In this document: positions 43,001 through 52,319 of the stretch, in pieces
How positions within the stretch are numbered: position 1 is the stretch's first letter
How the letters are laid out: each line of letters starts with the position of its first letter
Assembly: GCF_900115195.1 (NCBI RefSeq)
Contig: NZ_FOVO01000016.1
Location: 1-64,000, forward strand
Direction of reading: 5' to 3'
Source of the DNA: Xenorhabdus japonica
GTDB lineage: Bacteria > Pseudomonadota > Gammaproteobacteria > Enterobacterales > Enterobacteriaceae
DNA: 64,000 nucleotides
Made by a program: the position numbers and the translations under genes
The notes under the pieces: generated by a model
Seen by the model: the letters and a program-made list of their open reading frames with translations, nothing else
Database searches by the model: none
Told to the model about the DNA's origin: nothing

Positions 43001-44254
43001 CCTAAACATATGCTCCCTTCCCAAATAGAGTGGCTGGGATCACTGCCCAAGACTCCTGGTGGGAAACGTGATGATGCGGCGTTACGTGGTATACGGATCA
43101 TACATGGGCATAATGATGTAGAGGATATTGCTCCACGAGACAACTATGAGCAAGTATTGTGTGATTTGGCAGCGGACTTGTTGAAAATACCCAGTTTATC
43201 TGTTCATCAAAACTTGTTTGATATCGGCGGTACATCATTGACAGCCATGAGAATGATCGTTTTGGTAGAAAAATATTTCGGTACCAGCATTCATTTGTCT
43301 CTTTTCGTTAGTAACCCAACTGTCGCACAGTTAGCGACACATGTCAGAGAAAAGGGCGGAGATCCAAAATTCAGTCCTCTTGTCCCCATGCGTACTACGG
43401 GTAATAAACGACCATTGTTTTTTGTTCATCCAATGGGAGGGAACGTATTGTCCTATTTACGGTTAGTGAAGCATTTCCCCGAGGATAAACCTTTCTATGC
43501 GTTGCAGGCTAACGGCGTGGATGCGGGATCTACGCCATTGACCAGTGTGCAGGAACAAGCTGCAAATTATCTGGAAGCCATACGTCAAATTCAACCACAT
43601 GGCCCATATTCAATCGGAGGTTGGTCTTATGGCGGATTTGTCGCATTTGAGATGGCGCGTCAGTTGAAAGATCATGGGGAAGAAGTTGCCGATCTTTTCG
43701 TCTTAGATACGGTTGCTCTTAACACGGCACCTCAAGAAAAAACGAATGAGAAAGCACTACTACAATGGTTTTTTTGGGAGTTATTGTGGCTTAATAAAGG
43801 GGCGACCCTCCCTGAGCAGATTGTACCGGAGCATATTACTTCTTTGCAGGAACGATTCGAATACATCACAGAGCATGCTATTGCTACAGGAGCAATTCCA
43901 CAAGGCAGTTCTCGTGCTGTCGTACAAAGATTATTTGATGTGTATAAGGCCAATTGGAAAGCAGCTACAGATTATGTTGCTTACACGGCAGATATCAATA
44001 TGACTTTATTACATGCAACGCGTCCATTGCCTGAAGTATTACGCTCTATGCATGATGCGGTAAGAAGCGAGTATCAAGATCCTAAAAATGGCTGGGCGAG
44101 CAAGACAACGGGCCATATTAATGTCATTGATGTACCAGGTGATCATTTGGAAATTATGGAAGAGCCGTATGTGGCAGAAGTTGCAAGAGTAATCCTTCAA
44201 GAAATGAATAAATCCTCTAAAAAACAAGCATTGTTGGTTTCGGAGAAAATATGA
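37040..44254 (+). CDS. pxaA: Bimodular NRPS, PxaA-like (C-A-T-C-A-T-TE)
   Basis: The 2404-residue synthetase has, in order: condensation domain 1 (HHIVSDG at ~133), adenylation 1 (TSGSTGKPKG ~597), carrier 1 (LGGDSI, Ser ~1007), condensation 2 (HHAILDGG ~1209), adenylation 2 (TSGSTGNPKG ~1667), carrier 2 (GGTS ~2063) and thioesterase (GWSYGG ~2194; His in GDHLE ~2368). My reading of the A1 pocket is D-V-W-H-F-S-L-V-D, the EntF-type serine code. A2 reads D-V-Q-Y-I-S-Q-V-I, partly like proline codes (DVQxIAHVV). A starter C domain, Ser then Pro, TE and a flavin monooxygenase next door match PxaA of pyrrolizixenamide biosynthesis and BraB/LgnB of related pyrrolizidines. The product would be an N-acylated Ser/Dha-Pro derived bicycle. 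No epimerase, MbtH or acyl-CoA ligase gene is nearby. Its stop overlaps the next start (ATGA). Confidence 0.82.
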   Translation: MNKLQVVPLTPYQKEIYYETQRNPESGQFTLSIARILKENINFEKLSHSVNNVLSHDVTYRLRIVEQAGVLNQQIQDITVNQAESIDAEGEDVTVIFNKWSERVFNLDDKSLLEAALVRNLQNGCSAIFLRAHHIVSDGWGMNQLAEKILQYYRGNEINQEILHDNYQEYVSTIIEQEKFLSQPEIEQQIAELAILTQRNEPVFFNRKKKTSLSHFIRHRYILAKTEVEKGISQEINPYLAVMSAVTILLSRIHNNTELTIGVPLLNRRINQLNIAGQWANTLPLAIMVKANDTLIDLAARIKTETTKLKTFEHIPLGRLFKSLGAVKRQWFDVTVSYNHFPIGDISCHSYKDIEVCGAAHEDDAIVIHMSTYGDNNDVIIDIIGAVDIFDENYTFEMFTASIKHIIEQLITSPTKTVSEINLSSVEEDAQLDLFERGPITEFSKQETLSTIFDTQVSLHGKAIAIANSGEQSTLTYSQFQTRIDNMVTVLLKEGVRKEYIVAILMDRSTDMLTAIFAVLKAGAAYLPIDPNYPQERIDYMLNDSGVEVIISDKLNQSLVDKSYIVIDGHDGHNISAQENVKQPNLSTADSLAYMIYTSGSTGKPKGVMIDHYSVVNRIEWMQERYPLDNTDVVLQKTPISFDVSVWELFWWSISGASVHLLPPGAHKDPLEIIKAISVHNVTTLHFVPSMLQPFLDILESEPELVDKLTSLRRVFTSGEALPPAWVNQFRKIFSPFGLNAPILVNLYGPTEATVDVSYFEFLPENNDVINRVPIGFPINNISLRIMSQYGTRQSVGIAGELQISGIGLARGYHNKPELTDEKFIWDGEQRWYRTGDLARWLSDGSIEYLGRIDNQVKIRGNRIELGEVQNALERIPGIIRAEILPQKNHNDGTYLCAYYILNNKVLNNQVSNNERFTSAKLRQALLEFLPDFMVPLKFFQIPFIPLTPNGKVDREALSAFVKTEALSSHNDIQTETEYKLAEIWKRVLKIEQFSVQDNFYTLGGDSILMLKVRSEAEKAGMNVTLSELSQHLTIVELGQQIDIGHNAPRTVELFPFALIKEKERAGLSQYADAFPATQLQLGLIYHSQQSKDSATYKDVFRYTLKGKWEPEIFRKSAAALIQRHPALRSHFNLADFSDPLQIINYKIDLDYAVESKDLSLCTLVESERLIKEYMEKRSRQDYRFDCAPLYHICLFRTADTIEVVFSFHHAILDGGSVANLMHELFSRYLNDGRYISETDVLPSPALYIQDEIHALQDQEHRVFWKEMFNGLPRTQFPGYRLYESLPKNQVFKKTAAIPEEIEEKLKILVQQEHVSIKSVFFAAHCLTVAMVTNQDEIATGLITHGRPDAQNSEQMLGLFLNTLPVRFSISNKTWKECIHAVFSAEQHHAPYRKYPLNAIQQVAGEGATISSAFNYIHFHVLSEVFSGSDLSLIGFDPREETNFEVLINVMTDFNTGQNHLRCDFDGSVFSQVQADTYIDTYMTILNRIVSNGDQLATLSQPVTKRNKEISSQEFISTLTMIAKNVQEQPDAIAIRYHDLQWSYAKLWSESGKIASALISEGVVQNTPVAIALERSPALVASLIGVMRAGGVCLPLDQSYPAQRIEAMVKQAQPVLAIVDSKSDTLLNVVTVPTMRVDTLINGNTRVPDHVPDREIAPEQLAYLLFTSGSTGNPKGVAMPHRSLSNLIIWQNKTHSGKNIRSTLQYAPLSFDVSFQEIFSTLTAGGELHLISEDERRDPLQLLRIIDTYQTERIYLPYVALQQLAETAVVLNIYPKNLKAVISSGEQLRVTEDIRLLIGQINNGILENQYGPTETHVITAFTMQGDSKSFPALPPIGKSIDNSDVMLLNSKLEEVASGEQGEIYARGLPVASGYYRQPELTAAHFIMLKDSDEPLYRTGDLGVKLKDGNILCLGRKDTQVKVRGYRIELAEIELAISSTPGANEVLKDVAVVVQQHGESDGFLVAFLIGEKNEAFTVRVQQHLSEILPKHMLPSQIEWLGSLPKTPGGKRDDAALRGIRIIHGHNDVEDIAPRDNYEQVLCDLAADLLKIPSLSVHQNLFDIGGTSLTAMRMIVLVEKYFGTSIHLSLFVSNPTVAQLATHVREKGGDPKFSPLVPMRTTGNKRPLFFVHPMGGNVLSYLRLVKHFPEDKPFYALQANGVDAGSTPLTSVQEQAANYLEAIRQIQPHGPYSIGGWSYGGFVAFEMARQLKDHGEEVADLFVLDTVALNTAPQEKTNEKALLQWFFWELLWLNKGATLPEQIVPEHITSLQERFEYITEHAIATGAIPQGSSRAVVQRLFDVYKANWKAATDYVAYTADINMTLLHATRPLPEVLRSMHDAVRSEYQDPKNGWASKTTGHINVIDVPGDHLEIMEEPYVAEVARVILQEMNKSSKKQALLVSEKI

Positions 44255-45429
44255 ATCGTCCATTAAAAGTGATCATCGTTGGAGCAGGTATTGGTGGACT
44301 AACTGCTGCTATAGTTTTACGGCAGATTGGCTATTGTGTTGAAGTTTATGAACAAGCACCAACCTTACGTGCAGCCGGTTCAGGTTTATCTGTAATGTCC
44401 AATGCTGTTGCTGCCTTATCCTCTATTGGTATTAATCTGAAATTGGAGCACTTTGGTGCTCCAATTAAATGCTTTGAAATTAGGAATGCTAAAGATCATT
44501 TGATACGCAGATTACCAATATCTGAAGTCTCGTCTTCTAATGGATTTGATAGTGTTTGTATATCACGTAAAGCATTACAGGATGCCTTGCTACAACAACT
44601 TGATAAAAACATTATACATGTCGGAGCTAAGGTCACCGAGATTACTGAGAGAGATGATGGTATTTCCATCCGTTTTGCTGATGGTAGAGAAACATGTGGC
44701 GATTTGCTCATTGGCGCTGATGGAATCTACTCTTTTGTCCGTGACTATATTCAAGGGAATAAACCAACTCGTACAGCCGATTATATCTGCTGGTTGGCTA
44801 TTACCCGCTATCAACATCCGCAGATCACATCTGGCTACGTTGGTCATTATTGGGGGGCAGGAAAACGAATAGGTTTGATCGATGTAGGTGGAGGTGAAGT
44901 ATATTGGTGGGGAACTGCAAATATGCATATTGAGCAAGCCCGCAAATGGCAAGGAAACAATCAAGATATCTTGTCGTATTATAAGGGATGGCCGGATGTT
45001 GTTTCCGATATTATCCTACAAACTCCATCCGAAAATATCATTGCTGTTCCTGCACAAGATAGGCCTTTTTCATCTCTCTGGGGAAAAGGAAGGATCACGC
45101 TTTTAGGAGATGCGGCTCACCCTATGCTTACAAGCCTCGGTCAAGGTGCAGGTATGGCTATTGAAGACGCTGCTGTTTTGGGGCATGTACTCAGGCAGCC
45201 GTCAGACCCAATTTTTGCTCTGCGTCAATACGAAAGAATTCGTATTCCCAGGACTGAAATATTAGTTAATGCATCAAGAAAACTGAGCGGAATTGAACAA
45301 GATGATCGTTTCTTTCATTGTTTGAAGAGGGAATTGTCCTTACGGTTTGTGCCAAAGATAAAACTCAGGAAAAGTCTCGAAGAATCATTAAATTTTGCTA
45401 TAGGAGATCTTGACCTCCATACTATTTGA
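44251..45429 (+). CDS. pxaB: FAD-dependent monooxygenase, PxaB-like
   Basis: A 392-residue flavoenzyme with the N-terminal dinucleotide site VIIVGAGIGGLTAAIVLRQ (~7-25), the DLLIGADGIYSFVRD motif (~150) and GDAAHPMLTSLGQGAG (~285), all typical of group A flavin monooxygenases. In the pyrrolizixenamide, legonmycin and brabantamide pathways the partner enzyme does a Baeyer-Villiger type oxidation with ring contraction of an NRPS-made diketopiperazine-like bicycle. The four-base overlap with the NRPS supports a shared pathway. Specificity is inferred from the pairing. Confidence 0.8.
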   Translation: MNRPLKVIIVGAGIGGLTAAIVLRQIGYCVEVYEQAPTLRAAGSGLSVMSNAVAALSSIGINLKLEHFGAPIKCFEIRNAKDHLIRRLPISEVSSSNGFDSVCISRKALQDALLQQLDKNIIHVGAKVTEITERDDGISIRFADGRETCGDLLIGADGIYSFVRDYIQGNKPTRTADYICWLAITRYQHPQITSGYVGHYWGAGKRIGLIDVGGGEVYWWGTANMHIEQARKWQGNNQDILSYYKGWPDVVSDIILQTPSENIIAVPAQDRPFSSLWGKGRITLLGDAAHPMLTSLGQGAGMAIEDAAVLGHVLRQPSDPIFALRQYERIRIPRTEILVNASRKLSGIEQDDRFFHCLKRELSLRFVPKIKLRKSLEESLNFAIGDLDLHTI

Positions 45430-45454
45430 GGCCTTATTTACCCAAAATCGCCGC

Positions 45455-45478
45455 AAAACCCCGTCGTTCAAGGCGGGG
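45455..45478 (-). terminator. Terminator on the minus strand after fghA
   Basis: Minus strand: CCCCG...CGGGG then TTTTG. It lies beyond the fghA stop and faces the pxaB terminator at 45504-45536. Confidence 0.5.
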
Positions 45479-45503
45479 AAGATATTAAGAGCGTAATAAC
45501 CAA

Positions 45504-45537
45504 AGATGAAACGCAACTGCCGTTTCATCTATTTATT
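45504..45537 (+). terminator. Terminator of the pxa operon
   Basis: AGATGAAACG-CAACTGC-CGTTTCATCT followed by ATTTATTTA: a perfect 10-bp stem with a T-rich tail. Confidence 0.65.
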
Positions 45538-45566
45538 TAAATGATGGCCGCTAACTCATTTAATAA

Positions 45567-46412
45567 TTATTGCTTCCCAGCACACTTTTGCATCGCTTTG
45601 GCATGATGGGCAATATGCTCTTCGATAAAGCTGGCGATAAAATAATAGCTATGATCATATTCTGGTCGAAGATTTATAGTCACCGGATAACCCATTTTAT
45701 CGCAAATATCTTGCAATAAATGAGGACGTAACTGTTCATTCAAAAAGTCATCATTGAGGCCTTGATCGATCAGAATAGGGAGCCGTTCTTTTGCATTCTT
45801 GATCAGTTCTACCGTGTCATACTGCTTCCAATCAGAGGTGTCTTCGCCAAGATAAGCCGAAAATGCTTTTGTTCCCCAAGGAACCTGACTGGGAGCTACA
45901 ATAGGCGAGAAGGCCGAAACGCTGCAATAACGTCCCGGATTTTTCAATGCAATGAGCATTGCACCATGGCCTCCCATTGAATGTCCACTGATTGCTCGTA
46001 TATCAGCAACTTCAAAATGTGTTTCAATCAAATGGGGCAGCTCTGAAACAACATAATCATACATACGATAGTGTGAAGCCCAAGGGTGTTTTGCTGCGTT
46101 GAGATAAAAGCCTGCACCTTTTCCAAGATCATAGGCTGGATCATCAGCGACATCATCACCCCGAGGGCTGGTATCTGGAGCAACAATAACGATACCCTGT
46201 TCAGCAGCATAACGCTGAGCCCCTGATTTTGTGATGAAATTTTGCTCTGTGCAGGTCAAGCCAGAGAGCCAGTAAAGGACTGGTAATCTTCTCTCTTTAA
46301 TCTGAGGGGGCAAGAAAACTGAGAAGCGCATCTGACAACCCAAAACCGTTGATTCATGCTGATAGACATCCTGCCATCCACCAAAGCAGGCGTGATGTTC
46401 GATTCTTTCCAT
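45567..46412 (-). CDS. fghA: S-formylglutathione hydrolase
   Basis: The 281-residue esterase-D family enzyme hydrolyses S-formylglutathione to formate and glutathione. It has LYWLSGLTCTEQNF near the start, the nucleophile motif GHSMGGHGA (~147-155), and the His in PEYDHSYYFI (~258). It follows frmA on the same strand with a gap of about 125 bp, so the two form a formaldehyde detoxification unit. Full length. Confidence 0.93.
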   Translation of the reverse strand: MERIEHHACFGGWQDVYQHESTVLGCQMRFSVFLPPQIKERRLPVLYWLSGLTCTEQNFITKSGAQRYAAEQGIVIVAPDTSPRGDDVADDPAYDLGKGAGFYLNAAKHPWASHYRMYDYVVSELPHLIETHFEVADIRAISGHSMGGHGAMLIALKNPGRYCSVSAFSPIVAPSQVPWGTKAFSAYLGEDTSDWKQYDTVELIKNAKERLPILIDQGLNDDFLNEQLRPHLLQDICDKMGYPVTINLRPEYDHSYYFIASFIEEHIAHHAKAMQKCAGKQ

Positions 46413-46536
46413 TACCTTCCTCTCTAATCTAAGGCTATTTGTTGCGGCGATTATTTTGTTACGTGTCAGATACCGTGTTGCAAGCCAACACGGTTTTCTT
46501 TCTACGATAGGTCTTTTTCTACAATTAAAAAATTAA

Positions 46537-48207
<1,671 letters not shown>

Positions 48208-48627
48208 ATGGCAATTGTATTTTCATCAATAGATCCACATAGCAATCCTCTACAAACATCAAGTCAAAATTATGTTGATATTCCTGGTTTGACACTTGAT
48301 GTTTCAAAGTATTCGAACTCGCCAGGTTTAACAGCATTAATCACGTTAAACATACCAACTCCTTATGCTTCAGGTAATAATTATCCTGGAGGGAACTTTA
48401 TTATTATAACCAATCAAGGCGAACAATTGGCTTTCGGTGGATTTACTTACAGTAATAAGACTCCAGAATCCTATGGACGTATGCCATTTACACTGATCAC
48501 TAGTTGTTCTCTTGCATCTAACATTTCTACTATAAGGGCTCAGTGGAATAATGTACGTGGTAGTACGGTACATATCGATTCATATGCATCTATTTCTGCA
48601 GTTATTCAGTGTGGTCATTTAGTTTAG
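48208..48627 (+). CDS. Small beta-rich protein of unknown function
   Basis: A 139-residue protein with AGGAG eight bases before the ATG and no signal peptide. The pattern of short strands and the ending QWNNVRGSTVHIDSYASISAV recalls a recurring bacterial beta-sandwich ending (W-x-x-VRGST-x-x-I-x-x-x-ASLSAV), in proteins sometimes compared with lectins or C1q-like folds. It is monocistronic, with no linked gene. It could be a cytosolic or released lectin-like factor; I do not claim it. Confidence 0.6.
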   Translation: MAIVFSSIDPHSNPLQTSSQNYVDIPGLTLDVSKYSNSPGLTALITLNIPTPYASGNNYPGGNFIIITNQGEQLAFGGFTYSNKTPESYGRMPFTLITSCSLASNISTIRAQWNNVRGSTVHIDSYASISAVIQCGHLV

Positions 48628-48850
48628 TCAGCTTCAATGATTAGGTTCTGTGGCATATATAGTGTATGGCATTAATTTTGAGTTAAGCCTTTATTGATAT
48701 TTTCTATTCAAAAATGAAAATCATCAGTAGAGGCTTATTCTTATGAAAATAATTTTTGCTAATTCATAAAATAATGCTCAGTTTTGTTTTATATGGTCAC
48801 ATTTCCAATGTGGCGTATGCTTAAATGTATTAGAAGTTATATTAAAACAA

Positions 48851-49933
48851 CTTGGATTCACATATTAAGCGCAACACCGTAATGAACGAAGTAAATGGGT
48901 GGGTATTCCTTTAAATAACTCATTCGGTGTTTTGTAATCTCGTGTTTTACGAGGACGATTATTTAATCGGTTTGCCACAAGGTTAATCTCCAGCTCTGAT
49001 ACTTTATTAAAATCCGTTCCTTTTGGGAAGTAATCTCTGATTAATCCATTCGTGTTCTCATTTATCCCTCTTTCCCAAGGGGAATACGGGTGAGCAAAAT
49101 AAATTTTTGTCTCTAAATTTTTACTGATCAGTTCGTGTTCGGCAAATTCGAGGCCGTTATCAAAGATAATTGTTTTAATTTTATGTTTTATCAGTGATAA
49201 ATGTCTTGTGGCCGCTTTTGCGACCCCTTCTGCTGTTTTATCTTCAAGTTTAATTATGATAGTAAATAACGATTTTCGTTCAACTAATGTCAATAATGCA
49301 CTTTTATGATCTTTACCAACGATAGTATCTCCTTCCCAATCACCAATACGCTGCTTTTTATCAACAAGTTTGGGGCGCTTATCAATACTGACTCTGTTTT
49401 TAATTTTTCCTCTGCGCTCATAACTTCCATAGCGTTTACGATACGGTTTTTTCGCAATCCTAAGATGTTGCCATAAATCACCCCCATTAAGTTTATCCTT
49501 ATAAATCAATCGATAAATTGTTTCATGATGCAAAGAGATGATATTTTCCCTTTTGAGATAACCGACTGTTTGTTCAGGACTTAAATCTTGCCAAATTAAC
49601 TGTTTGATCCACATTTCTATCTCTGGTTTCACTTTTACTGCTTTTTTAGCACAATGTCGGCGCGCTACGGCCTTAAGCTGAGCCTGTTCAGGAGCATATT
49701 TCTTTGCCTCCCGATTTCGTCTCAATTCCCGGCTAATCGTTGATGGATTTCGATTGAGTGACTTTGAAATCTCCCGTTGTGAAAAACCGGCTTCTTTCAA
49801 GCTGAAAATCTGATATCTTTCTGTTTCGGTCAGTTGTTTATAAGTCATAGCGCATTTTCCTTTGGCGAGAAAGATGCCTACTATAGCAACTGACTGCCTT
49901 TCTTAGAAATTGCACTTATTAGGCGAATCCAAG
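48851..49933 (-). mobile_element. IS30-family insertion sequence
   Basis: Imperfect terminal repeats are CTTGGATTCacatATTAAG at 48851 and, inverted from 49933, CTTGGATTCgcctAATAAG (20 of the first 24 bases match). A 3-bp target duplication CAA flanks it (48848-48850 and 49934-49936). Total 1083 bp, with one full transposase gene. It looks complete. Confidence 0.85.
48865..49848 (-). CDS. IS30-family transposase
   Basis: A 327-residue enzyme with the N-terminal HTH of the IS30 family (TETERYQIFSLKEAGFSQRE, ISKSLNRNPSTISREL). The DDE catalytic domain shows IGDWEGDTIVGK (first Asp), IIFDNGLEFAEH (second) and SPWERGINENTNGLIRDY (Glu). No frameshift or stop. It carries IS movement by a copy-out circular intermediate, as known for the family. 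Confidence 0.92.
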   Translation of the reverse strand: MTYKQLTETERYQIFSLKEAGFSQREISKSLNRNPSTISRELRRNREAKKYAPEQAQLKAVARRHCAKKAVKVKPEIEMWIKQLIWQDLSPEQTVGYLKRENIISLHHETIYRLIYKDKLNGGDLWQHLRIAKKPYRKRYGSYERRGKIKNRVSIDKRPKLVDKKQRIGDWEGDTIVGKDHKSALLTLVERKSLFTIIIKLEDKTAEGVAKAATRHLSLIKHKIKTIIFDNGLEFAEHELISKNLETKIYFAHPYSPWERGINENTNGLIRDYFPKGTDFNKVSELEINLVANRLNNRPRKTRDYKTPNELFKGIPTHLLRSLRCCA

Positions 49934-50507
49934 CAATCTAATTTCACCGCAGGTAGTTTTATTCTCAAATAGCAAGTAGTATTCACAGCTAAAATAATTA
50001 TAAAAATTTATGTATTATCTGATGCTCAATAAATTGAGACATCATTTCAAGCCCTTATATAAGGCATACTTTCTATTAAGAAAGGCAATTACAGCTGTAG
50101 TATTAGGAAAGGAAATCAGGGGGAGGCGGTGTTTTGCTCAATCAAAGATGGATCATCAGGCAATACACTCGTATGCTGGTTAACAATGGTTATAATCACC
50201 AAATGAAATTATCAGAGGATAAACTCTTCTTGTAGGCACAGAGGGACATGGAGCAACGAGGCGCTTCAATCCATGCCGATAAGTCACTGGGGATATGGGC
50301 AGGAAACAATATCGTTATTACTACATATTAAGGGGGCAAGTAGGCAATAGAATCTCCATCTATGTAGATCATGTCACCTGCACTTATGTGCGGGATGTAG
50401 ATAGCGTCAGGGCGTAACCTGTAAATCGGTACAGGCTGTGTATTCTGACGGGAGAGCAACAGCAGACCCATGATGAATATATTATTCTGATTTCAAATGG
50501 AGGTCTT
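49934..50507. other. Intergenic region with degraded coding traces
   Basis: Frames with stops read MEQRGASIHADKSLGIWAGN near 50249-50310, which looks like worn coding DNA but matches no family I can name. The last 20 bp hold the GGAGGT ribosome site of the next gene. Confidence 0.3.
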
Positions 50508-51599
50508 ATGATTGGACTCAATTCTCAACCCATTCAATTTGCTTATTGGGTGCCTAATGTTTCAGGTGGATTAGTTATAAGTAAAATCCAGCAACGTACT
50601 CACTGGGATCATACTTATAATCGCAAATTGGCTCAAATCGCCGAAAATGTAGGTTTTGATTATGCATTAACCCAAATTAGATTTACCGCTGGATATGGGG
50701 CTGAAAACCAACATGAATCGGTTACTTTTTCGCAAGATCTGCTTTCGGTAACAAATAAACTGAAAGTTATCGCAGCCCTTTTACCAGGAGCTTGGAAACC
50801 GGTGCTGGCTGCTAAACAGATAGCAACAATCAGCCAGCTTTATGGAGCCCGCATTGCTGTTAATATTGTTAGTGGTTGGTTTCGCGGTGAATTTAAAGCG
50901 ATTGGTGAGCCGTGGTTGGATCATGAAGAACGTTATCTGCGTTCTGAAGAGTTTATTCGTTGTTTGAAAGGGATCTGGTCACAACCCGCGTTTAGTTTTT
51001 CTGGTGATTTTTATCGTTTCCATGATTACGTCTTAAATCCTAAACCTCTTGCACCACTACCGGAAATTTTTCAAGGGGGGAGTTCCAGAGCGGCGAGAGA
51101 CATGGCGGCATGTGTTTCTGATTGGTATTTTACTAATGGTGGCAGTGTAGAATATATTCGGACACAAATCGAAGATATCAAAGCTAAAGCGTTATCGAAT
51201 AATCATCAGGTAAAAATAGGTGTTAATGGCTTTGCTATTGCCCGTGATGATGAGCAAGAAGCTCGTGAAGTACTACAGGATATTTTAGATAACAGTGACT
51301 TTGAAGCGGTGAAAAGTTTTCATCATGAAGTGCAAAATGCGGGAAATGCCTCGCCGGAAAAAGAGGGAAACTGGGCAAAATCGACTTTCGAAGATCTTGT
51401 ACAGTATAACGATGGTTTTAAAACCAACCTTATCGGTACACCATTACAAATAGCTCAGCGAATCATTGAATATAAGAAGGCAGGTGTGAACCTGATGTTA
51501 CTTGGATTTCTGCATATGCAAGAGGAGTTAGAGTATTTTGGTAGAAAAATAATTCCGCTAGTTCGTGAATTAGAGCAACAAATTGATCAGAGTTTATAA
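50508..51599 (+). CDS. sfnG: Dimethylsulfone monooxygenase-like LLM flavin enzyme
   Basis: The 363-residue luciferase-like monooxygenase opens FAYWVPNVSGGLVISKI and holds DHTYNRKLAQIAENVGFDYAL, LYGARIAVNIVSGWFRGEFKAIGEPWLDHEERY and PEIFQGGSSRAARD. These are hallmarks of SfnG/SsuD-like FMNH2-dependent enzymes, and the length and blocks fit SfnG, which turns dimethylsulfone into methanesulfinate. GGAGGTCTT precedes the ATG. No flavin reductase or sfnR-type regulator gene is adjacent, so it depends on a reductase elsewhere. A hairpin terminator follows at 51622-51650. Confidence 0.82.
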   Translation: MIGLNSQPIQFAYWVPNVSGGLVISKIQQRTHWDHTYNRKLAQIAENVGFDYALTQIRFTAGYGAENQHESVTFSQDLLSVTNKLKVIAALLPGAWKPVLAAKQIATISQLYGARIAVNIVSGWFRGEFKAIGEPWLDHEERYLRSEEFIRCLKGIWSQPAFSFSGDFYRFHDYVLNPKPLAPLPEIFQGGSSRAARDMAACVSDWYFTNGGSVEYIRTQIEDIKAKALSNNHQVKIGVNGFAIARDDEQEAREVLQDILDNSDFEAVKSFHHEVQNAGNASPEKEGNWAKSTFEDLVQYNDGFKTNLIGTPLQIAQRIIEYKKAGVNLMLLGFLHMQEELEYFGRKIIPLVRELEQQIDQSL

Positions 51600-51621
51600 T
51601 GAGCAACTGTTTTTCACTTTA

Positions 51622-51655
51622 AACCGTGTGGAGTGATTCGCTCCACGGTTTATTT
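51622..51655 (+). terminator. Terminator after the sfnG-like gene
   Basis: AACCGTGTGGAG...CTCCACGGTT followed by TATTTTCT; an imperfect but strong stem. Confidence 0.6.
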
Positions 51656-51700
51656 TCTCAATATATACAGTGGGTTGGCGTATTTACGAAAGAGAGTCTC

Positions 51701-51924
51701 ATTGCCATTGATGGAAAAAGTTTAGGCAGCAGTTCGGGGGACATTGGGGAATAGAAAACCGTTTACACTGGGTGCTTGATATGTCAATGAACGAAGATGT
51801 CTGTGTGATACGCCGGAGTAATTCAGCTGAAATGATGCGGCACCTGAGCCTGAATATGCTTCGGGCAGAAACGACAAAGAAGACCAGCATTCGCCGAAAA
51901 CAGAGAATAGTTAAGCATAAGTAG
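51701..51924 (+). pseudogene. ISAs1-type transposase remnant
   Basis: Bases from 51701 read IAIDGKSL, an ISAs1 N-proximal motif. The frame then jumps directly to RQQFGGHWGIENRLHWVLD, followed by ICVIRRSNSAEMMRHLSLNM-like text and the C-terminus, ending at TAG 51922-51924. The large centre is deleted. Together with the nearby IS30 copy it shows repeated insertion in this gap. The rest of 51925-52319 is AT-rich with nothing clear. Confidence 0.7.
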
Positions 51925-52319
51925 TGAGTATTTGGATAAAGTGTTAATTGCGGGTTTTAATACACAGGGCAAGAAATAAGCATTCATGCTCTTGCCCTGT
52001 GAAGATTTCCCAGTACGGGATGTAGAAAAGTTGTCTCCTTTACTGATAATTACTCGATCAATATGCGAGTAAGAGAATTAATTCATTGTTAACTTTAGTG
52101 TTTAATTGTTTTTTTATTACAGGTATTGCAGTTATTTATTCCATCTGAGATTCTGGCGAGGAATAATAGAAAATAACACTCAATAAACATTGATTATATT
52201 TCAATGTTATTATTAATCAATAAAGCTAAGTAATTAAATATGTCGCTCAGTTATATCTTTTTTTAAGCATGAATTCAATTCGAAATTTCTAATAAACCTC
52301 ATGTTTTGAAAGGAGTAAT

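Noticed and set aside
50150-50330. Fragments resembling coding DNA before sfnG
   Set aside because: Stops in every frame and no convincing family match; noted only as possible worn coding DNA.
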